Source: Microcaldota archaeon
Lineage (GTDB): Archaea > Micrarchaeota > Micrarchaeia > Micrarchaeales > CABMGC01
DNA: 32,142 nt
NCBI GenBank assembly: GCA_021810375.1
Contig: JAJZJB010000007.1
Span: 1 to 32,142, forward strand
Direction of reading: 5' to 3'
Made by a program: the position numbers and the translations under genes. The notes beneath the pieces were generated by a model. That model had not been told where the DNA came from, did no database searches, and saw only the letters and a program-made list of their open reading frames with translations. Below, piece by piece: positions 7,804-14,823 of the stretch. Every line of letters starts with the position of its first letter. The first letter of the stretch is position 1.

Positions 7804-8848
7804 AGCAAAGTGCCTTGTTAACAGTCTGCGGTATCGCAAGTGTGTCACAATTGACAACTATTGATGGGCTTGCAGTTATGTTATAGCGACCTGCAAGAAG
7901 CGACTGCCTGCTGAATGCATTGAGATAGTTCCCAAGGCAGCTGTTGAACTGGGTCTGATTCATGCCAGACGTGCTTGCTATGCCTTGCAGTTCATTGGAT
8001 GAGATGTAGCTGTTAGAGTAAACATTGTTTAGCAGGGATACGTATTGCGCGAAGCGGGGCTGCTGCTGTGAGGCACAGAAGAGGTATTGCCCGAGTGCCT
8101 GCGCATCTGGCACGCTGGTCTGGCTCGCTATGTTCTGCGATGCGCTGCCGAAGAGCATCTCTAGCGAGATGTTTACGCTGCTGCCATATTTCTGCTCCAG
8201 TGCAGTGACATTCCTGAGACTCTGCACCGCTCCGGCAGAGTAGGGGTCCATGAACCAGTATATCTGCGTGGAATTACTTACAATGCATGCAGGCTGGCCG
8301 GAAATCCTGATTACACCATCACTTGCAACGTAGTTTGAGAGTATCCTCTGCGGTTTTGGTATCTGCAGGAACGGTATCAGCACGCTTCCGTTTGTATCGC
8401 TTATGAGCGCAGACATGTAGACAACTGTTGAGCTGCCTGGCTCTGTTGCAGGAACCTGGACATACCATGCCTTCAGTGCGGGTACGTACGATTCAGACAT
8501 TCCTGAAACATTGCTGTAGAACGGGAGCACTGAGAGAGAGCTGTTCGTAGGCACGTAGCTCGCGAGCATCTGCTCGGCTATATGCTTTATTGTGCTCGCA
8601 TTACGCACAGTTTGGAGTGATATATTAGACGCTATGGTAGTAGTAAGCGCACTTGATGTAGAGTTGTTAGGCATAGCTACAGGCTTATAGTATGAGACAA
8701 GCAGCAGCAGAGCTATGAGTATGGCGACTAAAGCAAGCAGAGCCACATGTATGTTGTCGAGACCTCCAAGCCTGGTTATCGGCCTTATCAGTATGCTAGG
8801 CTCTGCTATCTTTGAATTGCTCTTTGCCTTTGCGCCTTTTTCAACCAT
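7781..8848 (-). CDS. membrane-anchored thioredoxin-fold (DsbA-like) protein lacking CxxC
   Basis: Of 355 residues, about 1-32 are a basic cytoplasmic segment, 33-53 a single transmembrane helix, and the rest an outside domain with about a dozen N-X-S/T sequons. The C-terminal half has a DsbA/thioredoxin layout: strand IYWFMDPYSAGAVQSL at the place where the active site (F.DP.CP.C) normally sits, a helical insert, and ITASPSIVVNC resembling the cis-Pro strand. The two active-site Cys are replaced by Ser and Ala (YSAGA), so classical disulfide exchange is unlikely, although six other Cys remain in this half. The ATG lies 10 nt after the tRNA-Arg gene with a GGTG ribosome site in between, so it may be read from the tRNA promoter. 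Confidence 0.7.
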   Translation of the reverse strand: MVEKGAKAKSNSKIAEPSILIRPITRLGGLDNIHVALLALVAILIALLLLVSYYKPVAMPNNSTSSALTTTIASNISLQTVRNASTIKHIAEQMLASYVPTNSSLSVLPFYSNVSGMSESYVPALKAWYVQVPATEPGSSTVVYMSALISDTNGSVLIPFLQIPKPQRILSNYVASDGVIRISGQPACIVSNSTQIYWFMDPYSAGAVQSLRNVTALEQKYGSSVNISLEMLFGSASQNIASQTSVPDAQALGQYLFCASQQQPRFAQYVSLLNNVYSNSYISSNELQGIASTSGMNQTQFNSCLGNYLNAFSRQSLLAGRYNITASPSIVVNCDTLAIPQTVNKALCYANGSFC

Positions 8849-8858
8849 CGAAACACCA

Positions 8859-8959
8859 CGGGTCCGGCGGGATTTTCATGCCATGCTCTACTTGGCAATT
8901 TGAACCCGCGACCGTCACCTTAGGACGGTGCTGCTCTATCCAAGCTGAGCTACGGACCC
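8859..8959 (-). tRNA. tRNA-Arg(CCU) with a T-loop intron
   Basis: The gene folds as GGGTCCG/CGGACCC acceptor stem, GCTC/GAGC D-stem, anticodon loop GTCCTAA (anticodon CCT, reading AGG), 5-nt variable loop, and T-stem GCGGG/CCCGC, with G73 and no encoded CCA. The T-loop is interrupted: after TTCAAAT come 26 extra nt before the 3' T-stem strand. Removing them gives a standard tRNA. The top pair of the anticodon stem is a G-A mismatch. A loop reading AAG is possible on paper but would break the spacing of the variable and D arms. A TATA element lies 26 nt upstream. Confidence 0.88.
8872..8897 (-). other. 26-nt non-canonical intron in the T-loop of tRNA-Arg
   Basis: The insert contains a hairpin with arms TGCCA/TGGCA around a 9-nt loop, compatible with a relaxed bulge-helix-loop substrate for the archaeal splicing endonuclease. 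The exact cut sites are ambiguous because AAAT occurs at both borders. Confidence 0.8.
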
Positions 8960-8980
8960 CTGTTAACCTTGTTGTAGTGC

Positions 8981-8990
8981 ATATAAATAT
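8981..8990 (-). promoter_or_regulatory. TATA box of tRNA-Arg (and possibly the downstream gene)
   Basis: The minus-strand sequence ATATTTATAT is centred about 26 nt before the first tRNA base. No other promoter-like element lies between the tRNA and the DsbA-like gene. Confidence 0.65.
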
Positions 8991-9014
8991 AATAATGCAC
9001 TTTCCCCGTTCCTG

Positions 9015-10136
9015 TCACGCAAACGAATTGGCATTCCTTGCAGTCTCCACGATCAGCGTCTTAAGCGCCTCGAGTTCCTGAAATGTTATGGTTTCGCTTA
9101 GCGAATGAGGCATGCTGCCCCCTCTTGACATACCAAGGATTGCGAAGCCCTTGTGCTTGAGTATATTTGATTCAGTAGTTGCCCTTACCGTAGACATGGA
9201 AAACTTCAGTCCTGAGGAAGTTGCAGCTGCCTTGGCCAATGCGGCTATCTGCGTGTCTCTTCCAGTAGAGAACGGAGGCGCACCTTCCTTTACCTTCTTG
9301 GTAAATTTGTATGTGCACTTAGTCTTCTTGCAGACAGACTTCACTACGCCCTCCACTTCGGCAAGCCGCTTATCCATCTTGCTTTTTGTAAATGCCCTTA
9401 CTTCACCGCTTATTGTTGTCTTGCCCGGCACCACATTCACAACAGTACCGCCCCTGATCCTGCCGATATTAAGCGTTGAACCATCCCTGGCCTTGCCCAT
9501 GGCAAGCCTTGAGATTATCAGGCTTGCGGTCATTATGGCATTTATGCCTTTTTGCGGGGCGTATCCGGCATGTACTTCCTTGCCGTATATCTCTATATTG
9601 AAAGGTATCTGGCCAAGAGCCTGGTTGATAAATGTGCCGGCCTTGTCAGACCCGTCGAGCACGAAGATAAATTTTGTACTGTGATCCGGGGTTATGTAAT
9701 TAGCCCCCATCCTGCCGTTCTCTTCTCTTGTAGAGAAGACCATCGTGACCGTAGGCCTGTTCTTCATCTGCTTTATTTCCTTCGCCGCAGCAATCAGACA
9801 TGCAACAGCACCTTTGTTGTCTACTCCAAGGATAGTTGTGCCATCGCTTGTTATGCTGCCATGCCTTACTACCGGCTTTATCCGCTCTTTTCCTGTTTCC
9901 ACGGTATCGATGTGGGCTATGAACATTATGTGCGTCTTTCCTCCAGGTATTGTGGCTATGAGGTTGCCGCAGTTGCTGTTGTTCTTCCTTCCGGAATCAT
10001 CAAATCTGGAGGTTACTCCTGTCTTGTCAAGCCTGCCTTTTATGTATCTTGCCACCTCAAGCTCGAACCCGCTCGGAGAGGGTATCTCTACCAGGCTGAC
10101 GAATAGATCAGCAATGCTGTTGCTCAATCGTGACAC
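9015..10136 (-). CDS. M20 family metallopeptidase (PepT/deacylase-like)
   Basis: The 373-residue protein has the co-catalytic zinc ligands of M20: H75 and catalytic D77 in AHIDTV, bridging D106 in GVDNKG, E138/E139 in REENGRMGA, D161 in LDGSD, and a C-terminal His in SMPHSLSE. An inserted dimerisation domain (about 175-290) lies between the two halves. It is most like PepT/tripeptidase or acyl-amino-acid hydrolase members; substrate is not determinable. The start is GTG, 4 nt after the stop of the GNAT gene, so it appears to be last in a GNAT-GNAT-M20 unit. An acetyltransferase followed by a possible deacylase is suggestive but not proof of a shared pathway. Confidence 0.88.
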   Translation of the reverse strand: MSRLSNSIADLFVSLVEIPSPSGFELEVARYIKGRLDKTGVTSRFDDSGRKNNSNCGNLIATIPGGKTHIMFIAHIDTVETGKERIKPVVRHGSITSDGTTILGVDNKGAVACLIAAAKEIKQMKNRPTVTMVFSTREENGRMGANYITPDHSTKFIFVLDGSDKAGTFINQALGQIPFNIEIYGKEVHAGYAPQKGINAIMTASLIISRLAMGKARDGSTLNIGRIRGGTVVNVVPGKTTISGEVRAFTKSKMDKRLAEVEGVVKSVCKKTKCTYKFTKKVKEGAPPFSTGRDTQIAALAKAAATSSGLKFSMSTVRATTESNILKHKGFAILGMSRGGSMPHSLSETITFQELEALKTLIVETARNANSFA

Positions 10137-10140
10137 CTAC

Positions 10141-10650
10141 TCACTTTCTCACTGAAGGTTTAAGATTTATCGCATATACCTTGTACTCCGTTGTAGGGTC
10201 AAGTTCCATTACTGCAGGAGGGAGTTTGCCAACCTCTTCCTTTGTCAACTCCCTGAGCCCCAGGCCGAGAAGGATCGATGTCCCGTTGCTGTTAGCGTTC
10301 TTTACAGCTATGAAAGTAAGAGCCTCGCCATCCCAATGGTCCGTGTTTGATGTCAACTCTTCGAATAGCGCACCTTTCAGGTAATATCCGAGGTTGTTTT
10401 TCCGATGCTCAGGGGTAACGTAGTGCGATCTTCCCTCAATCAGGCCTGGCTGCCATACCGAAGCACCCTGATACCCTATTATCTGACCCTCGAACTCTGC
10501 GATGAATGAATGGCCATTAGCGGTCCACTGTGCTAGCGTTTCTTTGCTCACAGGCAGTACCGCACCGTTCTTCTCCTGCCGGAGCAACGCTGCAATGGCT
10601 GGTATGTCGTCATTTGTAGCCTTTCTTATAACATAGCCTTTTAACATCAT
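10141..10650 (-). CDS. GNAT family N-acetyltransferase
   Basis: From ATG 10650 this is 169 residues. The start VIRKATNDDIPAIAALL is the typical GNAT N-terminus, SFIAEFEGQIIGYQGASVW is strands 2-4, and VTPEHRKNNLGYYLKGALFEEL is the acetyl-CoA pyrophosphate-binding loop (usual Q/RxxGxG/A, here RKNNLGYY, somewhat divergent). The acceptor is unknown. A GTG at 10659 also opens the frame, but AAGTGA lies at ribosome-site distance before ATG 10650. It follows the short GNAT-like gene with almost no gap and precedes the M20 peptidase by 4 nt. Confidence 0.8.
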   Translation of the reverse strand: MMLKGYVIRKATNDDIPAIAALLRQEKNGAVLPVSKETLAQWTANGHSFIAEFEGQIIGYQGASVWQPGLIEGRSHYVTPEHRKNNLGYYLKGALFEELTSNTDHWDGEALTFIAVKNANSNGTSILLGLGLRELTKEEVGKLPPAVMELDPTTEYKVYAINLKPSVRK

Positions 10651-10655
10651 TGGAT

Positions 10656-10934
10656 TCACTTTTCGCAGCCGTAGCCGATATACGGATCGATAAGGGTTCC
10701 GTCCCTTGCGGCCTTGAGCAGGTCTTTTATCTCTTCATGCCCTTGAGCTACAACTTCGTGGCTTGGGCTACTGTAGCCCACCACTTCCCCGTTCTTTACC
10801 GCAAGTAGCCGTGGACCGGGGCGGGAGAAATCTGCTTTTGCAGCGCAAGGATCTATGCGCAACAGTGATGCTATCTGATCAAGATCCCTGATGCTTGCCG
10901 TGTTTATCGAAACGTCTCGTGGTAGAAATTTCAT
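10656..10934 (-). CDS. short GNAT-like protein, apparently N-terminal half only
   Basis: From ATG 10934 this is 92 residues. The segment INTASIRDLDQIASLLRID followed by RLLAVKNGEVVGYSSPS resembles the first two elements of a GNAT fold. The acetyl-CoA loop and the C-terminal half are absent; it ends with a helix and GYGCEK. It may be a truncated acetyltransferase, a small partner of the following full-length GNAT, or an unrelated fold. The frame is open upstream to 11117, but that part is AT-rich and holds the promoter and palindromes. GGTAAG lies upstream as a ribosome site. Confidence 0.65.
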   Translation of the reverse strand: MKFLPRDVSINTASIRDLDQIASLLRIDPCAAKADFSRPGPRLLAVKNGEVVGYSSPSHEVVAQGHEEIKDLLKAARDGTLIDPYIGYGCEK

Positions 10935-10992
10935 ATACTTACCTTCACATCTATTTTGAGAAAAGTTGTTTATTAATTTTATGTCGTATTTG

Positions 10993-11003
10993 TTATAAAT
11001 TAG
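10993..11003 (-). promoter_or_regulatory. TATA-like element of the GNAT/M20 unit
   Basis: The minus-strand sequence TAATTTATAAC would place the start near 10972, giving a leader of about 37 nt before ATG 10934. Two palindromes lie directly upstream. Confidence 0.5.
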
Positions 11004-11009
11004 GCCTAT

Positions 11010-11049
11010 ACTGTTCCATATGAGACAGTTGAATCCAGTCGACTGGATT
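11010..11049. repeat. two adjacent palindromes in the GNAT/M20 promoter
   Basis: The first (11010-11029) is an imperfect 20-bp dyad with arms ACTGT/ACAGT around CATATG. The second (11032-11049) is a perfect 18-bp dyad, AATCCAGTCGACTGGATT. Their centres are 21 bp apart, two helical turns, just upstream of the TATA-like element. A 9-nt direct copy, CTGGATTTG, recurs at 11043 and 11103. These sit in the 334-nt gene-free stretch 10935-11268. Apart from a second TATA-like ATATATAAAA near 11090, which reads on either strand, I see nothing else there. Confidence 0.6.
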
Positions 11050-11268
11050 TGGCCATTGCATATCAAGTAACATATATCTCTCTTGTCATATATAAAACGA
11101 GGCTGGATTTGCCACAATTTACACTGTTGTTTGTAGATTTGTAGCCTGCCGTCCTTAAGTTATTTAGCGATATCTTAATAGGCATCCCTGGGATTCATCC
11201 CTTGAGTTGCCAATGTGTGGATGCAGTCCGTGGCGTATGGATCACTTGTAATTGCAGCGCTGCACCTT

Positions 11269-11874
11269 TTACCCCTGCCTATGTGCAGCTGCAAGCACGT
11301 ATCCGGCATCCTTGGCTTCCCCATATGCGCCTTTCGTCAGAACATAGGCGTATCTTCCGGAGGGACTCTCCAGCTCAAGGCCCATCCCAAGGACCTCGTC
11401 GAGCGGAACCCAGGCAAACCCCTTTTTGGGAAGCAACCTATATCCTTGGCTCCTCTTATTCTTTATCATTACAACTGTTGCAGAGGGATCTTTCTCGAAT
11501 ATCGCCCTTATTATGCTATCGGACATGTTGCCGTAGACACCCAGGCCCCTGTAGCGAGACTGCACCACAATCGACCTTATTTCAAAGCAATGGCTGGACC
11601 ACCTGATCACTGCTGTGTGTGCGGCTGCCTTATCGCCTTCGCTGTGGTCTCTTGCAATAAAGGAATCTGCACTGCCCGAACGGATCCAACCGGCTACATG
11701 CTCGTACGTAACGGCATTGACCGCACCGGATGCTTCATGTTCTTCGTTTACCATCCTGACTATTGCCTTTACGTCGCTAGCACGATGTGCCACTTCTAGC
11801 CCGATGTCATAGCATGCTCCGCGCATGCGCGGAAACTTTGGCTCTATCAGTGCGATCCTGCCTGTCATAGCCAT
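11269..11874 (-). CDS. GNAT family N-acetyltransferase
   Basis: The 201-residue protein has a clear motif A, IRSIVVQSRYRGLGVYGNM (Q-x-x-x-G-x-G type), after a variable N-terminal half, and a C-terminal strand-helix RLLPKKGFAWVPLDEVLG where many GNATs read GFxxxG. The substrate is unknown. It starts 1 nt after the stop of the 87-residue gene, so the two are a tight pair. With the two GNAT-like genes downstream it makes three in about 1.7 kb, but sequences differ enough that recent duplication is not obvious. Confidence 0.78.
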   Translation of the reverse strand: MAMTGRIALIEPKFPRMRGACYDIGLEVAHRASDVKAIVRMVNEEHEASGAVNAVTYEHVAGWIRSGSADSFIARDHSEGDKAAAHTAVIRWSSHCFEIRSIVVQSRYRGLGVYGNMSDSIIRAIFEKDPSATVVMIKNKRSQGYRLLPKKGFAWVPLDEVLGMGLELESPSGRYAYVLTKGAYGEAKDAGYVLAAAHRQG

Positions 11875-11875
11875 C

Positions 11876-12139
11876 TTATCTTATGTAAGAAGGAATCTCG
11901 GATGGATCGTATGCCTTGCCTGTGTCCGGTGCATTGTTGGCAGCATCGGGCTTGGCAAAGCGTATTACCATCGTATTCCTCTTGTTCTTAGGAAACTGGA
12001 ATGTCAGCACCGGATTGTGCTCCTCTATGAACTTGCTGAGTTCCTCCGCCGTTTCCGGGTCGTCGAAGTCTACAGGGAGTTCTATCTTTCCATCCTCCTC
12101 CAGGCTTAGACTCTCCTTTGCGTTTTTCTTCGCAGGCAT
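11876..12139 (-). CDS. hypothetical acidic protein, 87 aa
   Basis: I do not recognise this family. It begins with a basic stretch (MPAKKNAKES), then a strongly acidic part (FDDPETAEELSKFIEEHNP), then VLTFQFPKNKRNTMVIRF. It has no membrane segment or Cys. A strong ribosome site AAGGTGA 5 nt before the ATG and a TATA-like element about 47 nt upstream support expression. It is immediately followed by the GNAT gene; it could be a partner or substrate, but that is only inferred from spacing. Confidence 0.7.
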   Translation of the reverse strand: MPAKKNAKESLSLEEDGKIELPVDFDDPETAEELSKFIEEHNPVLTFQFPKNKRNTMVIRFAKPDAANNAPDTGKAYDPSEIPSYIR

Positions 12140-12180
12140 ATTTTCACCTTATTGTCCCTTAGATAGATTATGCCAGATGT

Positions 12181-12191
12181 CATATATTAAG
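12181..12191 (-). promoter_or_regulatory. TATA-like element of the 87-aa/GNAT pair
   Basis: The minus-strand sequence CTTAATATATG places the start near 12160, a 20-nt leader with AAGGTGA before ATG 12139. Confidence 0.5.
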
Positions 12192-12241
12192 AATGCGGCA
12201 AGAATGATACAATATGAGCTCTCTATGTTTCATATGATACA

Positions 12242-12250
12242 TTTATATAT
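12242..12250 (+). promoter_or_regulatory. TATA box of the ACT-domain gene
   Basis: TTTATATAT is centred about 25 nt before ATG 12271, which argues for a leaderless start there instead of the in-frame GTG at 12262. Confidence 0.6.
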
Positions 12251-12270
12251 TTTGCATAAGTGTGATTATC

Positions 12271-12864
12271 ATGAGCATCTCAGATACGGTTAGGGTATAC
12301 CTGAAAAACAAGCCATATACGCAGGAGGCCCTGGAATATGGAATTGTGAACTTCAGCGCCCTCGCAAGGCTGATACAAAAGGAGTTGGGAATAAAGAACT
12401 ACCAGGCGATCAAGGCAGCGATAAGGAGATACGCGGAGCACATGGAATCGGTCAAGGGCAGCATCGAGAACCGGGCGCTACGTGTGCTGAAGGAGAACAG
12501 GATCGCACTGCTCGACGGCGTACATGTAATTGTGTCAAGCGAGGAATTGGGCATTAATAACGACGCAAAGGTAAAGATAGACGAGTATTACGTATACCTC
12601 ACGAGGAAGGACGTGCTAAAAGGGCTTGGCAAGAAAGCAAGGTCCAGCATAGTAAAGGTCAATGACAATTGCTCCACTTTAGTGATATATTCTGGCGAGA
12701 ACCTTGAGAGCGGGTCTGGAGTAGTAGCTTTCCTCACCTCCCTGCTCGCCGAGCAGAACATAAACGTGGTGGAACTGATATCATGTTACACTGAAACGAT
12801 AATAGTAGTAAACAAGGAAGACGCCTTGAGAAGCTACGAACTACTCTCAGGGATAGTAAGATAA
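12271..12864 (+). CDS. ACT-domain protein with N-terminal helical domain
   Basis: From ATG 12271 this is 197 residues. The first third is helical (SALARLIQKELGIKNYQAIKAAIRRYAEHM) and looks like a wHTH or winged-helix-like domain. The C-terminal part, VVAFLTSLLAEQNINVVELISCYTETIIVVNKEDALRSYELL, closely resembles the ACT fold of aspartate kinases. ACT domains bind amino acids or other small ligands, so an amino-acid-sensing regulator is a reasonable guess; no catalytic domain is present. It is a single gene diverging from the 87-aa/GNAT pair and followed convergently by argS. Confidence 0.75.
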   Translation: MSISDTVRVYLKNKPYTQEALEYGIVNFSALARLIQKELGIKNYQAIKAAIRRYAEHMESVKGSIENRALRVLKENRIALLDGVHVIVSSEELGINNDAKVKIDEYYVYLTRKDVLKGLGKKARSSIVKVNDNCSTLVIYSGENLESGSGVVAFLTSLLAEQNINVVELISCYTETIIVVNKEDALRSYELLSGIVR

Positions 12865-12911
12865 TCAATGAAATGCTGCAACATCTTTATGTGCAGTTGC
12901 AAAGGTTTTGC

Positions 12912-14819
12912 TTACATCGAGTCTACAGTGCCTATTCCCAGGAGCAGGAGCATGTTCTTTGTAACCTGCATTGTTGCAGCCACAAGCGAGAGCCGCAAGT
13001 TCTTCGCGCTGCCTCCTTTTATTACAGGCATTTTTTCGTAAAACCTGCTGAATAGCGTCGCAAGATCCAGCAGATAGTCTGTAATCACGTTAGGGCGGTA
13101 TTCGCTCCCCGCCTTCTCGACTATATCTTGGGCTTCACCCAGAAGCTTTGCAAGGTCGAAGTCAGCTTCTCTTTGCATCTGCTTGTAGTCCGAGTCCTTT
13201 AGTTCCGTAGGGATGTAGGCCGCACGTTCCAGTATCCTTTTTGACCTTGCATAAGTGTACATGCAGTATGGCGCGCTGTTACTCTCGAAGCTGAGCGCCC
13301 TTTCCCACGAGAAAGTGACCTGTTTCTCTGGCGCTATTCTCAGGAATTCGAACTTTATTGCCCCCAATGCTACTGCATTGGCTATTTCGCTGGACTTCCG
13401 CTTGTCCTCAATCTTCTCGCTCTTCTCTACTATCTCAAGGGCTTTTTTCCTTACCTCGGTGAGCAGCGAGTCTGCGGTATAGCTCCTCCCTTCACCTCCG
13501 ATCCATCCGCCTTTTCTCCCGCTAAGCGAGCCGCCTTCTATGCCGACTTCACCATAGGCAAGGTGCACGATGTTATTCGCAATATCTCCGTATCCTGCCA
13601 TACTGAAAGCGGCCTTGAGTATAAGTTGTGCATAACTCTGCTTCGTCCCTATTATGTTGACTATCATGTCGGCCTTGCCGAACAGCGCTGCTACGCCGCT
13701 GGCAGATGTAGTGTATAGTGCCTTTCCGTTGGGCTGCTTCTCTATGAACGGTTCGTATGCAAACGGATCAGCTATCAACCCAAACTTCCACATGTGGAAC
13801 GCTATGTCCTTTGCCACGTATGTTGCTGTGCCGTTGCTCCTCACAAGCACCTTCGTCTCCTCTGCGGGGTTCTCGAACTCCTTGGCAAATCTCTTTGCTT
13901 TCTCTAGAGGCAGTGTTATGCAGTTAGCATACTTGCCTTCTACGGGCTTTTCCAGCATTCCCTTGGAATCCATTATACTTAGTGCCTTCTCAAGCAGCTT
14001 TCCCGACACAATATCGCTTTCCCATACCAGCAGGTCATGCGAGATTCCGTAGCTGGCATTGGTCTCGTATTGCGCTCGCACGCATTTACCCGCCAGATTC
14101 CTGGCCTCTGCTGATTCGGGGCTCGACGGGCTCTCCATCTTCTCGTTTAGCAGTTTAATCTCGTTGGCAATGCTCTTGTCATCTTCCATCTTCTTGTTGA
14201 CTAGAACATATTGCTCTCCGAGCCATTGGTCAAATTTGCCCTCAGGTGCATTGCCCAGATGTTTCACGCCCCATAGTGACTCGGCAACCTGCAGGCCAAG
14301 ATCATCAATGTAGTCTATTCTTTCCACGTTGCATGCATTTGCCGCAAGTATGTTAGATATAGCATCGCCAAGCAATGCATTCCTGAGATGGCCTATGTGC
14401 CAGGGCTTGTTTGGATTGACGCTGGGCCCTTCAACTATTACCTTCTTGCCTTGCCCTGCCTGGGTGAGGCCGTAGAATTCCTTGCGCTCATTTATGGCAG
14501 AAATTACGAGCCTTGCGTATTCCAATTCATTTAGCTTTGCGTTTACATAGCCAGCAGTCTCGCCGATATGGGATATTAGGCCTGAGGGTACAGCCATAGA
14601 TGCTATGGCCTTAGATATTTCCAGCGGTGACTTCTTCAAGCGCTTTGCGAGGCTGAACGAGATTGCAGAGCTGAGGTCCCCGAACCCGGGCTTGGCCTTC
14701 GATATGGAAAGTGCAAGCTGATCATCAGTAACAACATCCTGCGGATACGCAGCTTTGACAGCAGAGGCTAGTGCCTTGATGAATTCGTCCTTTGCTTGCT
14801 TGTTTGGGCTTATCGACAT
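12912..14819 (-). CDS. argS: arginyl-tRNA synthetase
   Basis: Class Ia synthetase of 635 residues from ATG 14819: an N-terminal Add-1-like domain (about 1-110), HIGH motif in PNKPWHIGHLRNALLGD (about 141-144), IDYIDDLGLQVAES, and the LSGRKGGWIGGEG segment that replaces KMSKS in archaeal ArgRS, then a DALR-type anticodon domain (FESNSAPYCMYTYAR). It needs tRNA-Arg for activation. The frame is open to 14849, but that would overlap the HD gene; the chosen ATG has GGATGA 5 nt upstream and follows the HD stop by 4 nt. It is third in a likely unit with nnrD and the HD gene. Confidence 0.95.
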   Translation of the reverse strand: MSISPNKQAKDEFIKALASAVKAAYPQDVVTDDQLALSISKAKPGFGDLSSAISFSLAKRLKKSPLEISKAIASMAVPSGLISHIGETAGYVNAKLNELEYARLVISAINERKEFYGLTQAGQGKKVIVEGPSVNPNKPWHIGHLRNALLGDAISNILAANACNVERIDYIDDLGLQVAESLWGVKHLGNAPEGKFDQWLGEQYVLVNKKMEDDKSIANEIKLLNEKMESPSSPESAEARNLAGKCVRAQYETNASYGISHDLLVWESDIVSGKLLEKALSIMDSKGMLEKPVEGKYANCITLPLEKAKRFAKEFENPAEETKVLVRSNGTATYVAKDIAFHMWKFGLIADPFAYEPFIEKQPNGKALYTTSASGVAALFGKADMIVNIIGTKQSYAQLILKAAFSMAGYGDIANNIVHLAYGEVGIEGGSLSGRKGGWIGGEGRSYTADSLLTEVRKKALEIVEKSEKIEDKRKSSEIANAVALGAIKFEFLRIAPEKQVTFSWERALSFESNSAPYCMYTYARSKRILERAAYIPTELKDSDYKQMQREADFDLAKLLGEAQDIVEKAGSEYRPNVITDYLLDLATLFSRFYEKMPVIKGGSAKNLRLSLVAATMQVTKNMLLLLGIGTVDSM

Positions 14820-14823
14820 GCAT

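Noticed and set aside
8859-8959. Reading the tRNA-Arg as tRNA-Leu with anticodon AAG
   Set aside because: A 5-bp stem around CTAAGGT is possible but leaves four bases between D- and anticodon stems and a 2-nt variable loop, and lacks the long variable arm of tRNA-Leu.
10935-11117. Upstream extension of the short GNAT-like gene to 153 residues
   Set aside because: The extra 61 residues cover the TATA-like element and both palindromes, and a ribosome site stands before the ATG at 10934.
11202-11799. Two long plus-strand frames opposite the third GNAT gene
   Set aside because: Both are antisense to a gene with a clear acetyl-CoA-binding motif and have no ribosome site or recognisable domain.
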